From assembly GCA_035647435.1 (NCBI GenBank), contig DASRNM010000138.1:1-40179 (forward strand): a DNA stretch of 40,179 bases. The letters run 5' to 3'. The translations under genes were made by a program, and so were the position numbers. Of this stretch, positions 1-6,831 are shown piece after piece (positions within the stretch are counted from its first letter, which is position 1; every line of letters starts with the position of its first letter). The DNA comes from JAAZFZ01 sp035647435 (lineage in GTDB: Bacteria; Bacillota; Clostridia; Oscillospirales; Acutalibacteraceae). The notes beneath the pieces are model-generated. The model was not told the DNA's origin, made no database searches, and saw only the letters and a list, made by a program, of their open reading frames with translations.

Positions 1-392
1 TCTATATCTTTTAAATATAGAATTATTTTTTTCTCATCTTCTTCAACATAGTTATTTAACGATTCTTTTTTAATGATCCTTCGATCTTTGCCTAAAAGTT
101 GTGTTGATGTTCCACTTTTAATATTAGCTAAATTGTTATAGACGCTTGATTGCTTGTATTTTGTAAGTTGCTTTGTTATCCAGCCTTTTCTCTGTTCAAT
201 AAAATTTATAATCCAATCATCTGGAACATCCGTTGGAACAGATAAAACAACCTTCAAATCTCTAAATACTTTAGCGTGCTTAGGTAAGATAATTATTCTT
301 TGGCAAGTTTCATTACACTTCCCAATCAAATAATCGTCTTCTATATAAACTGAATCCCCAAATTTAAATGCTCCATTTCCTAAAGTCTTCAT
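1..392 (-). CDS. YgjP/DUF45-type (M48-like) metallopeptidase, partial N-terminus
   Basis: A minus-strand reading frame opens at ATG 392-390 and stays open to base 1, giving about 130 residues with the C-terminal part missing. The segment FIEQRKGWITKQL matches the pattern of the DUF45/YgjP family, where a beta-rich N-domain leads into a helix with a conserved K..W..K. The zinc-binding HExxH motif would lie beyond the window edge, so activity cannot be judged. Family members often sit beside restriction-modification genes, which fits this location. No good Shine-Dalgarno precedes the ATG. A hairpin at 393-417 abuts it, and the ATG overlaps the TGA of a small upstream frame (ATGA), suggesting translational coupling. 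The family call rests on remembered pattern similarity only. Confidence 0.6.
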   Translation of the reverse strand, partial: MKTLGNGAFKFGDSVYIEDDYLIGKCNETCQRIIILPKHAKVFRDLKVVLSVPTDVPDDWIINFIEQRKGWITKQLTKYKQSSVYNNLANIKSGTSTQLLGKDRRIIKKESLNNYVEEDEKKIILYLKDI

Positions 393-571
393 AAACCACA
401 TATGTACTTCGTGGTTTTTTCTTGAGACAGTATCAATCGTAATTCCATTCCGCTGAATACAAAGGAGCCTATTTCTTTATAAGTAAGTGTGCCGGTGTAT
501 AGTTCAAGTTCAACTGACCTTATCTCGCTTTCCTTTTCGATACTTATTGTATGTAGACTTATTGTGTTCAT
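389..571 (-). CDS. Possible small protein (60 aa) coupled to the metallopeptidase gene
   Basis: A 60-codon frame from ATG 571-569 ends in TGA at 391-389, overlapping the start of the downstream metallopeptidase gene by four bases. It begins within a few bases of the transcription start predicted from a strong minus-strand promoter (-35 TTGCAA at 599-604, 17 bp, -10 at 576-581), so it would be nearly leaderless. I recognise no family; the product is hydrophilic with alternating charged residues. It could simply be leader sequence for the downstream gene. The exact stop/start overlap and the promoter position are the only support. Confidence 0.3.
   Translation of the reverse strand: MNTISLHTISIEKESEIRSVELELYTGTLTYKEIGSFVFSGMELRLILSQEKTTKYICGL
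393..417. other. Hairpin abutting the metallopeptidase start codon
   Basis: A 7-bp perfect inverted repeat (AAACCAC at 393-399, GTGGTTT at 411-417) lies directly upstream of the minus-strand ATG at 392. On the plus strand the right arm runs into a T tract, so it could also be a weak terminator for rightward transcription, or it could shield the start codon of the leftward gene. Confidence 0.4.
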
Positions 572-604
572 TTCAATTATACTATATAAAATGGAGGTTT
601 GCAA
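542..604. promoter_or_regulatory. Divergent promoters and candidate controller-protein operator
   Basis: Minus-strand promoter: -35 TTGCAA (599-604), 17-bp spacer, -10 TATAAT as the reverse complement of 576-581. Plus-strand promoter for the controller gene: weak -35 TAGACT (554-559), 18 bp, -10 TATACT (578-583). The two -10 boxes overlap, so the promoters should compete for polymerase. A 9-bp direct repeat, ACTTATTGT, occurs at 542-550 and 557-565, overlapping the plus-strand -35 region. Controller proteins of type II restriction systems bind tandem boxes in exactly this position, so this is a reasonable operator candidate. Binding is inferred. Confidence 0.5.
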
Positions 605-606
605 GT

Positions 607-816
607 ATGGATATAGTAAAAGTCTTTGGAAATAACCTTAAAAAATATCGAACCGCACAAAATATATCTCAAGAAGCATTTGCCGAAAAATGCTGTATGC
701 ATCGCACTTACATCAGTGCTATTGAATGTTTTCGCAGAAGCATTTCGCTTGAGAATATCCAGCGCATAGCAGATGCCCTCGAGATTGAAACATATAAACT
801 TTTCTTGGAGGATTAA
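607..816 (+). CDS. Restriction-modification controller (C) protein, XRE family
   Basis: A 69-residue protein that is almost entirely one helix-turn-helix domain: NISQEAFAEKCCMHRTYISAIE occupies about residues 19-40, followed by a short dimerisation helix and the ending YKLFLED. Length and sequence style (ISQE...HRTYIS..E...R) match the C proteins of type II restriction systems, which bind their own promoter region as dimers and time endonuclease expression after methylation. The start at 607 is preceded by GGAGG (593-597) at good spacing; an open frame extends further upstream but has no ribosome site and runs through the promoter. The stop is two bases before the first nuclease gene, so C and R genes are co-transcribed, the classical arrangement for delayed restriction in a new host. 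Confidence 0.85.
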   Translation: MDIVKVFGNNLKKYRTAQNISQEAFAEKCCMHRTYISAIECFRRSISLENIQRIADALEIETYKLFLED

Positions 817-818
817 AA

Positions 819-1661
819 ATGGAGCATAGAGATAGAGCCTCAGGTTGGAAACACGCAAAATTATCCGGACACAAAAATGAGAATCTTGTAAAACAGCTGC
901 TTGATACAGACAAAGTATATGCTGGTGAATTTACGAGACGAATCGGATGCCGTAACGATGAGATTGCGGATACAAGTATTGGTGGTTTGCATGAAACAAA
1001 TGTTGTAAGTGTTAATGGGACAAGGAAGACAAAATCAAAGACCGATCTAAAGGTTTATCTTAGAAGCGGTAATGTCATAAATGTATCTGTCAAAAAGAGC
1101 TTGGGCGGACAAGTGTATTTTGTGCGAGCTGGTCTTTTCATTGATACCTTTGAACGACAGTTTGAAAAGAATATTCCGAACTCTGTACAGCGTGCCATCA
1201 ACTTGTTTTGGGCTGCCGCTGACGATGCTGTTGATATTATTGAAGAATACGGAGATCGCCAGAACGAGAGAAATTACACATTACAGATTCGGCATCGAAG
1301 CCTAAATTCTACAACCTTGAAAGCCTATGATGAAGTACTGTATAATAACTTACTCGCGTGGTTTACAGATAACGCTTATCAAATAGCTTTGCTTTGCTTT
1401 TCAATGGGAGCAGTCGCAGATAAAGAGGAGTGGTCAGACTTCATTTGGTATAAAAACCTGCTTGACGAAAATGATGTCGATGATATTTTCCCAATTGAAA
1501 ACATCTGCTTAGCAGTGCAGGATGTAGCAAACAATGAAACATATTTTAGTTTCACAAATGGTGGCACAACAATTCAATTACCATTCGGCTTTGTTCAGTG
1601 GCATCAAGGACAATTACAGTTTCACCATAACTATAATAAAATTACAGGACTTCTAAGATAG
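819..1661 (+). CDS. Probable type II restriction endonuclease subunit 1 (PD-(D/E)XK-like)
   Basis: A 280-residue protein encoded immediately after the controller gene, with GGAGG at 807-811. Near residues 74-95 it has KTDLKVYL...VNVSVKKS: Asp76 followed about 14 residues later by Ser90-Val-Lys92, a D...(E/Q/S)xK arrangement typical of restriction endonuclease cores. The family includes members where the central acidic residue is replaced (for example HinP1I, MspI). No signal peptide or membrane segment is visible. Position between a C protein and a second nuclease, opposite two cytosine methyltransferases, supports a restriction role. I cannot name the recognition site. The stop TAG overlaps the ribosome site of the next gene, so the two proteins should be made in similar amounts, as for a heterodimer. 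No full-length homologue is recognised. Confidence 0.7.
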   Translation: MEHRDRASGWKHAKLSGHKNENLVKQLLDTDKVYAGEFTRRIGCRNDEIADTSIGGLHETNVVSVNGTRKTKSKTDLKVYLRSGNVINVSVKKSLGGQVYFVRAGLFIDTFERQFEKNIPNSVQRAINLFWAAADDAVDIIEEYGDRQNERNYTLQIRHRSLNSTTLKAYDEVLYNNLLAWFTDNAYQIALLCFSMGAVADKEEWSDFIWYKNLLDENDVDDIFPIENICLAVQDVANNETYFSFTNGGTTIQLPFGFVQWHQGQLQFHHNYNKITGLLR

Positions 1662-1671
1662 GAGGTGCATT

Positions 1672-2430
1672 ATGTCTTTTAATAGCAGAGAATATAGAAA
1701 TAAATTAGGTTTTACCAATCAAGCGACACTGAAAAAATACTTTAAAGCGACGGATATTATTTCAATCAATTGGGATAAAATCAAAAAATATAATCAAAGA
1801 TTAAAAAATATATTTATGGGAATAAATTGTGCCGTTCACGAAGATATCCGCTTATCAGATGTTTCTACCATTGACGCCATCGTTGATGACGCATATCAAA
1901 TCTTAAGTAGCAGCAATATTATTTCTCGCCTCAATAACTATGGTAGAACTCCTGAAGATGTTTACTATAGTTGGATGCGTGGATATGTAGTTTGCAAATA
2001 TTTTTCTAAAGCACTATCTTTGGTATTTAATATTCCGCAGGAAGAAATTCGAAGCGTAGGACAAGATCAGCTGACCAATATTGGAACATTTTCTCAATCG
2101 CCAATTGCAGATTTGGAAATAACAGTAGATGATAAAATCATTCGACTTGAAGTACAATCTGGATTTACGGGTGCGAACGATATAAAGCGACATAAAGTGC
2201 AAGAGGCACGGAGAATTTTCAACCAAAGCTGTACATATTCATATGTTATCCACTTTGATTTATTCAACGGGGCTGTTGCCATTATTGATATATCAAATAT
2301 AGAAGATGATAATATGAATTGGGAGCACAGATCCCAGTTTGAAGATCAAGTTGTGTTCGCCATACCCGGAAATGCTTTTAAATGGTTTTTACCTAATCCG
2401 CCTCCTTCATATTCTGACATACTGTTTTGA
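1672..2430 (+). CDS. Probable type II restriction endonuclease subunit 2 (D...ExQ core)
   Basis: A 252-residue protein translated from GGAGG overlapping the preceding stop. Around residues 143-180 it carries SPIADLEI...IIRLEVQSGF and then a basic helix. Asp147 and Glu160-Val-Gln162 form a D...ExQ variant of the PD-(D/E)XK motif; Gln in place of Lys is known from BglII. The sequence does not resemble the preceding nuclease beyond this motif. Two different nucleases plus two different methyltransferases recall BbvCI/Bpu10I-type systems, where R1 and R2 form a heterodimer cutting an asymmetric site and each methyltransferase protects one strand. Two separate enzymes sharing a locus remains possible. 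The gene ends just before a shared terminator. Confidence 0.65.
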   Translation: MSFNSREYRNKLGFTNQATLKKYFKATDIISINWDKIKKYNQRLKNIFMGINCAVHEDIRLSDVSTIDAIVDDAYQILSSSNIISRLNNYGRTPEDVYYSWMRGYVVCKYFSKALSLVFNIPQEEIRSVGQDQLTNIGTFSQSPIADLEITVDDKIIRLEVQSGFTGANDIKRHKVQEARRIFNQSCTYSYVIHFDLFNGAVAIIDISNIEDDNMNWEHRSQFEDQVVFAIPGNAFKWFLPNPPPSYSDILF

Positions 2431-2432
2431 AA

Positions 2433-2462
2433 AAAACGCTGCTGGTTAATCAGCAGCGTTTT
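2433..2462. terminator. Bidirectional terminator shared by restriction and methylase operons
   Basis: AAAACGCTGCTG (2433-2444), a 6-base loop, and CAGCAGCGTTTT (2451-2462) form a perfect 12-bp stem with A/T runs on both sides, so it can stop transcription from both directions. It separates the convergent R and M operons. The right arm also encodes the last residues of the leftward methyltransferase, whose stop codon (2446-2448) sits in the loop. Confidence 0.85.
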
Positions 2463-3534
2463 CATTTTTTAACGCTAAAAGCATTTGCTTAGCTATCACA
2501 ACCGATAATAACGGAGGAACCGCATTACCAATTTCCAAACGCTTCATTCCATCAGCTCCGTAGAACTTATAATCATCAGGGAAACTTTGAAGGCGAGCGC
2601 CCTCGCGAATTGACATAGCCCTTGAGTCTCTTGGATGAACACATCTTGAAGATGAGGGACAAGCAAAATTTCGTGTAATTGTTGTTGATGGGCGTTTCCA
2701 CCACAATTTTGCATATGTGTTTCCGTACCCGCTTTTCGGTCTTATTTCTTCTGGTAAATCATCTTTTGACTGCCCATCCTTTAGAGCTTCCATAATCTGA
2801 ACTAAGTGTGCTCCATTTCTCGGAGCACTATGCTCCGAGACAATTTCAGAATCATCGGCTCTAACAAATCTTAGAAAATCATTATCAGCAGGTAGCTGAT
2901 AAAAGTCCTTAAATTGCCCACTTTTTATGACTGGTAAATCTCCGATTGCATCCTTGAGAGTAACATGTGGTTTAAGCCCAGTTCCGTGCGTTGGAGTAGG
3001 GTAACTAAAACTATTGTTGTCTTTGAAGCCAACTAAAATTACTCGTTCTCTGTGTTGAGGAACTCCAAAATCAACAGCATTAAGAACACTGTGCTTTAGG
3101 ATATATCCTAATTCCTCAAATTCAGACTTAATTTGTTGAAATAATCTCCCCTTATCCATACTGAGAATTCCAACTACATTTTCAAAGACAAATGCACGAG
3201 GTTGAAGAATCGTTAATACTCTTTTGTACTGCATAAACAAGTTTGCTCTTTCATCCATTTGTCGTTTGCCCAAAGTTGAATATGATTGGCAAGGTGGTCC
3301 GCCAACTACAACATCTACCTTTTTTCCGTCGAGCGCATTCGAAAGAGTTTCTTCAGTTAAATCATTGATATCGCAATTCATCATATTAACATTCGGATGA
3401 TTTAGCGTATATGCAATTGAAATGTCTTTTTCTATTTCGTTTGCGGCGATAATATCGAACTGAAGCATTTTTGAAAATCCATAACTCAATCCGCCAACCC
3501 CTGCAAACAAATCAACAATATTGAATTTGCTCAT
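2446..3534 (-). CDS. DNA (cytosine-5) methyltransferase 1
   Basis: A 362-residue full-length m5C methyltransferase that protects host DNA from the partner nuclease. Ordered motifs: I, DLFAGVGG (8-15, AdoMet binding); IV, GGPPCQS with catalytic Cys82; VI, FENV (Glu118); VIII, QHRER (160-164); then a target-recognition domain; IX, ARLQSFPDDY; and X, IGNAVPP near the C-terminus. All catalytic elements are intact. It is the last gene of a three-gene minus-strand operon, 9 bases after the second methylase gene. The target domain differs from that of the neighbouring methylase, so the two probably modify different strands of an asymmetric site or different sites. Its final codons lie inside the shared terminator stem. 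Confidence 0.93.
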   Translation of the reverse strand: MSKFNIVDLFAGVGGLSYGFSKMLQFDIIAANEIEKDISIAYTLNHPNVNMMNCDINDLTEETLSNALDGKKVDVVVGGPPCQSYSTLGKRQMDERANLFMQYKRVLTILQPRAFVFENVVGILSMDKGRLFQQIKSEFEELGYILKHSVLNAVDFGVPQHRERVILVGFKDNNSFSYPTPTHGTGLKPHVTLKDAIGDLPVIKSGQFKDFYQLPADNDFLRFVRADDSEIVSEHSAPRNGAHLVQIMEALKDGQSKDDLPEEIRPKSGYGNTYAKLWWKRPSTTITRNFACPSSSRCVHPRDSRAMSIREGARLQSFPDDYKFYGADGMKRLEIGNAVPPLLSVVIAKQMLLALKNENAAD

Positions 3535-3543
3535 ATTAACTCC

Positions 3544-4488
3544 TTATCTAAGCGATTTAATTATACCCTTTACAATTCCGTCCACAACTGGAACGCAAAC
3601 AGAATTACCGATTTGCTTATAAACTTGTTTTTCATTTTCTGCTGGAAGCTGATACTCTTCCGGAAATCCTTGCAAACGAGCACATTCACGCGGTGTCATA
3701 AGTCTAACGGAATAATCATCATAGAAAAAAGGAATTCTCTCAAATCGGCTGCCCATAGCAGCCAGTAGAGTCGGGCAGATACCCTCCATTCCTCTTGAAA
3801 GCCCCCAATCCGTAAACCGGTATACTTTGTTTTTTTCTGTCATATATTCCATCATCCTGTCCCACATTCGATGACCATCCATATAGTATTTATCATCTTT
3901 TTTATCCTTGTCGAACAAGTCAAATGCTGTTTGAGTCAGCGGAATGGCATCAGGAAACTTAAATTTATTCAGATTCTTTTTATATCGGAAAGCTACTATA
4001 TAAATTCGATTGCGCTGTTGAGGGATATTACCATATTCCTTGGCGTTCATAACTTTATATACTGTATGATAACCCAATTCTTCAAGGGTTTTTAGTATCA
4101 CTTCAAATGTTCTTCCTTCGTCGTGCTTTACAAGATTTGCAACATTCTCCAAAAATACAACTTTAGGCTTAACGGCATTGATTACTCGGGCAGTTTCAAA
4201 AAACAAATTTCCTCTTGGATCATTAAAGCCCTGCAACAATCCAACCGACGAAAAGGTTTGGCAAGGAAAACCTGCCGTTATAACATCGCATTTGGGAATA
4301 CTTTTCGCATCAATTTTTTGAATATCTCCTTCAACAAGATACTTATCGCCAAAATTTAGGCGATAAGTATTGCGCGCATATTTATTAATCTCATTCGCCC
4401 AAATTATGTTGCATCCATTCTGCTTGAAAGCGAGACATATTCCGCCGATACCAGCAAACATACTTCCAACTGTAATTTGATTTTGCAT
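3544..4488 (-). CDS. DNA (cytosine-5) methyltransferase 2
   Basis: A 314-residue m5C methyltransferase with intact motifs: I, SMFAGIGG (9-16); IV, AGFPCQTFS with catalytic Cys76; VI, LENV (Glu114); VIII, QQRNR (157-161); IX, ARLQGFPEEY; X, QIGNSVCVPVV. The recognition domain, containing the segment SRGMEGICPTLLAAMG, is unrelated in detail to that of the downstream methylase, so gene duplication with retained specificity is unlikely. It begins 3 bases after the stop of the upstream 80-residue gene, indicating coupled translation. With the downstream enzyme it would provide full protection of a non-palindromic sequence cut by a two-subunit nuclease; that pairing is inferred from gene order. Confidence 0.92.
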   Translation of the reverse strand: MQNQITVGSMFAGIGGICLAFKQNGCNIIWANEINKYARNTYRLNFGDKYLVEGDIQKIDAKSIPKCDVITAGFPCQTFSSVGLLQGFNDPRGNLFFETARVINAVKPKVVFLENVANLVKHDEGRTFEVILKTLEELGYHTVYKVMNAKEYGNIPQQRNRIYIVAFRYKKNLNKFKFPDAIPLTQTAFDLFDKDKKDDKYYMDGHRMWDRMMEYMTEKNKVYRFTDWGLSRGMEGICPTLLAAMGSRFERIPFFYDDYSVRLMTPRECARLQGFPEEYQLPAENEKQVYKQIGNSVCVPVVDGIVKGIIKSLR

Positions 4489-4491
4489 TTG

Positions 4492-4734
4492 TCACCCCTC
4501 TTTTGATTGATTCGAGTATTCTAAGCACAAGGTAACGGTACGCTTTAATTGTGATTTAATAAATATTGAACTTTCTTGAAACTGGTTGCAATTAGCCAGT
4601 TTATTTATGGAATAATCATCAAGTTCTTCAATATTTAGCATTCTATAAATGCGTCCTCGTCGAGATAATACATCTTTTGCGGAGCGAACGCTCATATGTT
4701 TCTCATCAATAAGCCATTGAAAAAAATCATCCAT
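4492..4734 (-). CDS. Small protein resembling an integrase core-binding (SAM-like) domain
   Basis: An 80-residue, all-helical-looking protein that opens the methylase operon, with GGAGGTG before its ATG and a stop 3 bases before methyltransferase 2. The pattern FFQWLIDEKHMSVRSAKDVLSRRGRIYRML, followed by a second helical half ending LKRTVTLCLEYSNQ, resembles the N-terminal DNA-binding domain of tyrosine recombinases but without any catalytic domain. It is too short to recombine DNA. It may be a DNA-binding regulator of the operon or an accessory factor for the methylases. I do not know a characterised homologue, so function is open. The gene itself is well supported by position, ribosome site and operon structure. 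Confidence 0.7.
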   Translation of the reverse strand: MDDFFQWLIDEKHMSVRSAKDVLSRRGRIYRMLNIEELDDYSINKLANCNQFQESSIFIKSQLKRTVTLCLEYSNQSKEG

Positions 4735-4769
4735 ATAATTTCACACCTCCAAGTACTTTTCTTAAATAT

Positions 4770-4806
4770 ATTATAGCATACATTTACGTCAACGTCAAGC
4801 CGTCAA
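4770..4806 (-). promoter_or_regulatory. Methylase operon promoter with three tandem TTGACG units
   Basis: On the minus strand a -35 TTGACG (4793-4798), a 17-bp spacer and -10 TATAAT (4770-4775) form a near-consensus promoter. The -35 hexamer is one of three copies of TTGACG (plus-strand CGTCAA at 4787-4792, 4793-4798 and 4801-4806). Such clustering suggests either alternative -35 elements or a repeat operator. Confidence 0.75.
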
Positions 4807-4947
4807 TGTAAATTTCGATTAAACTTTGCATATGAAATTAACCGAAAAAATAGTCTTCCAAAGTATCCATATAAAGCCGTTTATATGCACAAAAACGGGG
4901 TAGCAAGGTATTTACCACCACCCGCCCCGATTTTGCGTTTACTTTGG
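4807..4947. other. Gap between R-M cargo and element backbone, with hairpins
   Basis: No gene is visible here. It holds a perfect 8-bp inverted repeat (CATATAAA 4868-4875, TTTATATG 4880-4887) and the tnpV terminator. This is the probable seam between the restriction cargo and the mobilization backbone. Confidence 0.5.
4891..4929 (-). terminator. Probable terminator of the mob-tnpV operon
   Basis: On the minus strand CGGGG (from 4929-4925) pairs with CCCCG (4900-4896) and is followed directly by five T (4895-4891). An inner GGTA-TT-TACC stem (4907-4916) strengthens the fold. It begins 18 bases after the tnpV stop. Confidence 0.6.
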
Positions 4948-5328
4948 TTACAGTGAATAAATTAGTTCTGTATTAACGATTTCTATCACTGTGCTATGAA
5001 CATTGTTCATCCTTCCAACCCATTCCATCTGATTCTCAGCCTTGAGTTTTTCTGTAACACCGTCCTTTTCTGCGAACTGTTTTACCAGCTGAGAAAACAT
5101 TTCTTCAGCCTGATGGTCGATATCGATGAGATAGCTACTCAGCTTTCCAGAAGTCACGAGCTGGGTATATAGGAGATGCTTATTCTGCTTAATATACCGC
5201 AAATGTCGCTGTCCCCAAATGCCGATTGGCTTGTGTTCTTCTTCCGGAAGGGTTAGGCAAGGAATATAATAGTCTCCTTGAAGTTCATACCAAAGACCGT
5301 TTTTCTCGTCAAATTTGTACTTTCCCAT
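4948..5328 (-). CDS. tnpV: TnpV family protein
   Basis: A 126-residue protein whose sequence (FDEKNGLWYELQGDYYIP, then PIGIWGQRHLRYI, DIDRQ-like IDHQAEEMF, and WVGRMNN near the end) matches the TnpV proteins first named from Tn4451-type mobilizable transposons of clostridia. The molecular role of TnpV is not established; it is dispensable in some elements. The gene follows the relaxase by 9 bases, with a GAAAGGTAGG ribosome site, and is the last gene of the backbone operon before the terminator. Length is normal and no disruption is seen. Family identification is strong; function is unknown. Confidence 0.85.
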   Translation of the reverse strand: MGKYKFDEKNGLWYELQGDYYIPCLTLPEEEHKPIGIWGQRHLRYIKQNKHLLYTQLVTSGKLSSYLIDIDHQAEEMFSQLVKQFAEKDGVTEKLKAENQMEWVGRMNNVHSTVIEIVNTELIYSL

Positions 5329-5337
5329 TGTGTTTTC

Positions 5338-6507
5338 CTACCTTTCAACATTGTTTTTTCTAAAGTGTGTTTCGCGCTCTTTAGACTGCTTTGCTTGTAC
5401 CAACAGGCTGTCAATCTGCTCATTGCCGAATACCTTTCGAAGAAGTCTGTAATCCTTGACATTATCCTTAAGCTTATTATTTTCTTCGGTTAGTTTTTTG
5501 TTGCTGCCTTGCAGACGCTCATTTTCCTTATACAGACTGCCGTTGTATTGATTAAGTCTATTGTAATCATCATAAGCTTTGAAATATTTTACCAAGACAG
5601 TTTTTACAAGCGACTTTAATTTCTTTATCAACGGATCCGCAAATTTTATCTTGTAATTCTTTGCCGACATCAATCCCTGCGGCTCCGGCAGCTGATAATC
5701 GGGATCGGTATCAAGCAGATTCTGCATATCAGCAATACCTTTTTCACCACTGTCAAAGTTCTCTATTCGTCTTGTCAGGGTATCAAATTCATCCTTTTTA
5801 TCAGCAAGTTTTTCTTCCAAATTTGCAACTTCGGCAGCCCGCATTTTCTTTTCATAATCTAAAACAGATAAATGTTTTTCATGAGTACCTTTGTGTTCCC
5901 ACTGGATTCCGTAACGCTCCATAACGATAGCAAGCTGTTCTTTTTCGGATTGCACCCACTGATTCCATTCGGTATCACCACGAGTACCACCCTTAAACCC
6001 TTGTGTCGCTAACGCCTGCTTTAGTGACACTCTTATATCAAGTCCCCGCTTGCTACCTGTGGTAAAGGGAACAAAATCAATGTGCAGATGCGGTGTAGAT
6101 TCATCTGTATGGAGATGTGCCGAAAATACTTTTAATTGTGGATTCCTTTGCTGAAAGCCTTGATAATATTCAGCTAATACTTTTTTTGCAAGCTCTCCAT
6201 TTTGGTCTTGGGCATTCATATCATCACTGTTTCCGACCTGCATAATCAGTTCATAAAAAGGTTTTTCCTGCTTGCTTTTTCTAATCTTTTCATAGTAATT
6301 TCCTATCTTTCTATCAGATCTGGTCTGCTTATCATTGTAGCGTTTTAGCGCTTCATCAAACAGCTCTCTGTAAACCGTTTTAATATTCTCATTGCAAAAC
6401 ACAATGTTTAAATGTGCTCTTTCCGGGTCGGTGTTCTTTGCATGAAATTTTCTATTGTTATGGTTAATTGAACCCTTACCCATAGAACCGCTAATCGTTC
6501 TTTTCAT
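5338..6507 (-). CDS. MobV/Pre-type relaxase (plasmid mobilization protein)
   Basis: A 389-residue relaxase that would nick the element's oriT and pilot the strand during mobilization by a helper. The N-terminus (MKRTISGSMGKGSINHNNRKF) and the metal-binding HLHTDESTPHLHID motif at about 131-144 are diagnostic of the MobV family. The C-terminal half from about 230 to the end is charged and heptad-like, predicting coiled coil. The chosen start is preceded by AAAGGTGG; a 20-codon upstream extension exists but lacks a ribosome site. A hairpin-rich gap lies directly upstream, the usual oriT position for this family. tnpV follows in the same operon. All relaxase residues expected for the motif are present. 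Confidence 0.9.
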   Translation of the reverse strand: MKRTISGSMGKGSINHNNRKFHAKNTDPERAHLNIVFCNENIKTVYRELFDEALKRYNDKQTRSDRKIGNYYEKIRKSKQEKPFYELIMQVGNSDDMNAQDQNGELAKKVLAEYYQGFQQRNPQLKVFSAHLHTDESTPHLHIDFVPFTTGSKRGLDIRVSLKQALATQGFKGGTRGDTEWNQWVQSEKEQLAIVMERYGIQWEHKGTHEKHLSVLDYEKKMRAAEVANLEEKLADKKDEFDTLTRRIENFDSGEKGIADMQNLLDTDPDYQLPEPQGLMSAKNYKIKFADPLIKKLKSLVKTVLVKYFKAYDDYNRLNQYNGSLYKENERLQGSNKKLTEENNKLKDNVKDYRLLRKVFGNEQIDSLLVQAKQSKERETHFRKNNVER

Positions 6508-6831
6508 ACAACCACCTTTCTTTCTCGGCTGGTAATGGCGTATGCCGGGTTTTGTTACTTTTGCCAAAAGTAACGCAAAAGCACTTTTGACAGCCTTCGT
6601 CTATCAAAAGATGCTGTTGCGCTCTTCGAGGGGATGGCCGTCTGGTGACGGCTTGGGGCGCTGCCCCAGTTGTCTGCGGACAACGCCCTGGCAAAGCTGC
6701 CCTTTAAAAAGGTCACCCTGCACCCCGCCTAAACTTTAATTTCGAAAACTTATTTTCGAATCGTGACGGTCGTGTCGATGGTGACGATGTTTTTGAGACC
6801 ACACCCACTCCTTAATAGACCGTCACGACCG
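6508..6831. other. Hairpin-rich region, probable oriT and iteron-like repeats
   Basis: This 324-bp non-coding stretch upstream of the relaxase contains a near-perfect palindrome at 6554-6574 (GTTACTTTTG, 1 base, CAAAAGTAAC), three consecutive stem-loops at 6637-6652, 6654-6668 and 6669-6684, a palindrome at 6741-6760 (TTCGAAAA, 4 bases, TTTTCGAA), and a 13-bp inverted repeat CGTGACGGTCGTG at 6762-6774 against 6824-6836. The last arm overlaps a tandem GACCGTCAC repeat (6818-6826, 6827-6835) and the end of the repA-like gene. MobV elements carry oriT just upstream of mob, so the nick site should be here. The part near the ATPase gene could instead be a replication origin. It is more GC-rich than the flanks. 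Confidence 0.6.

Noticed and set aside
487..606. N-terminal extension of the controller protein
   Set aside because: It runs through the promoter region and lacks a ribosome site; GGAGG before 607 fixes the start.
6491..6739. Short open frames in the mob upstream region
   Set aside because: They coincide with hairpins of the probable oriT and have no ribosome site.
6788..6816. Possible second copy of the guaA-end sequence (CCCACTC...AATAG)
   Set aside because: Only a short, interrupted resemblance, located inside the mob/rep gap rather than at an element end.
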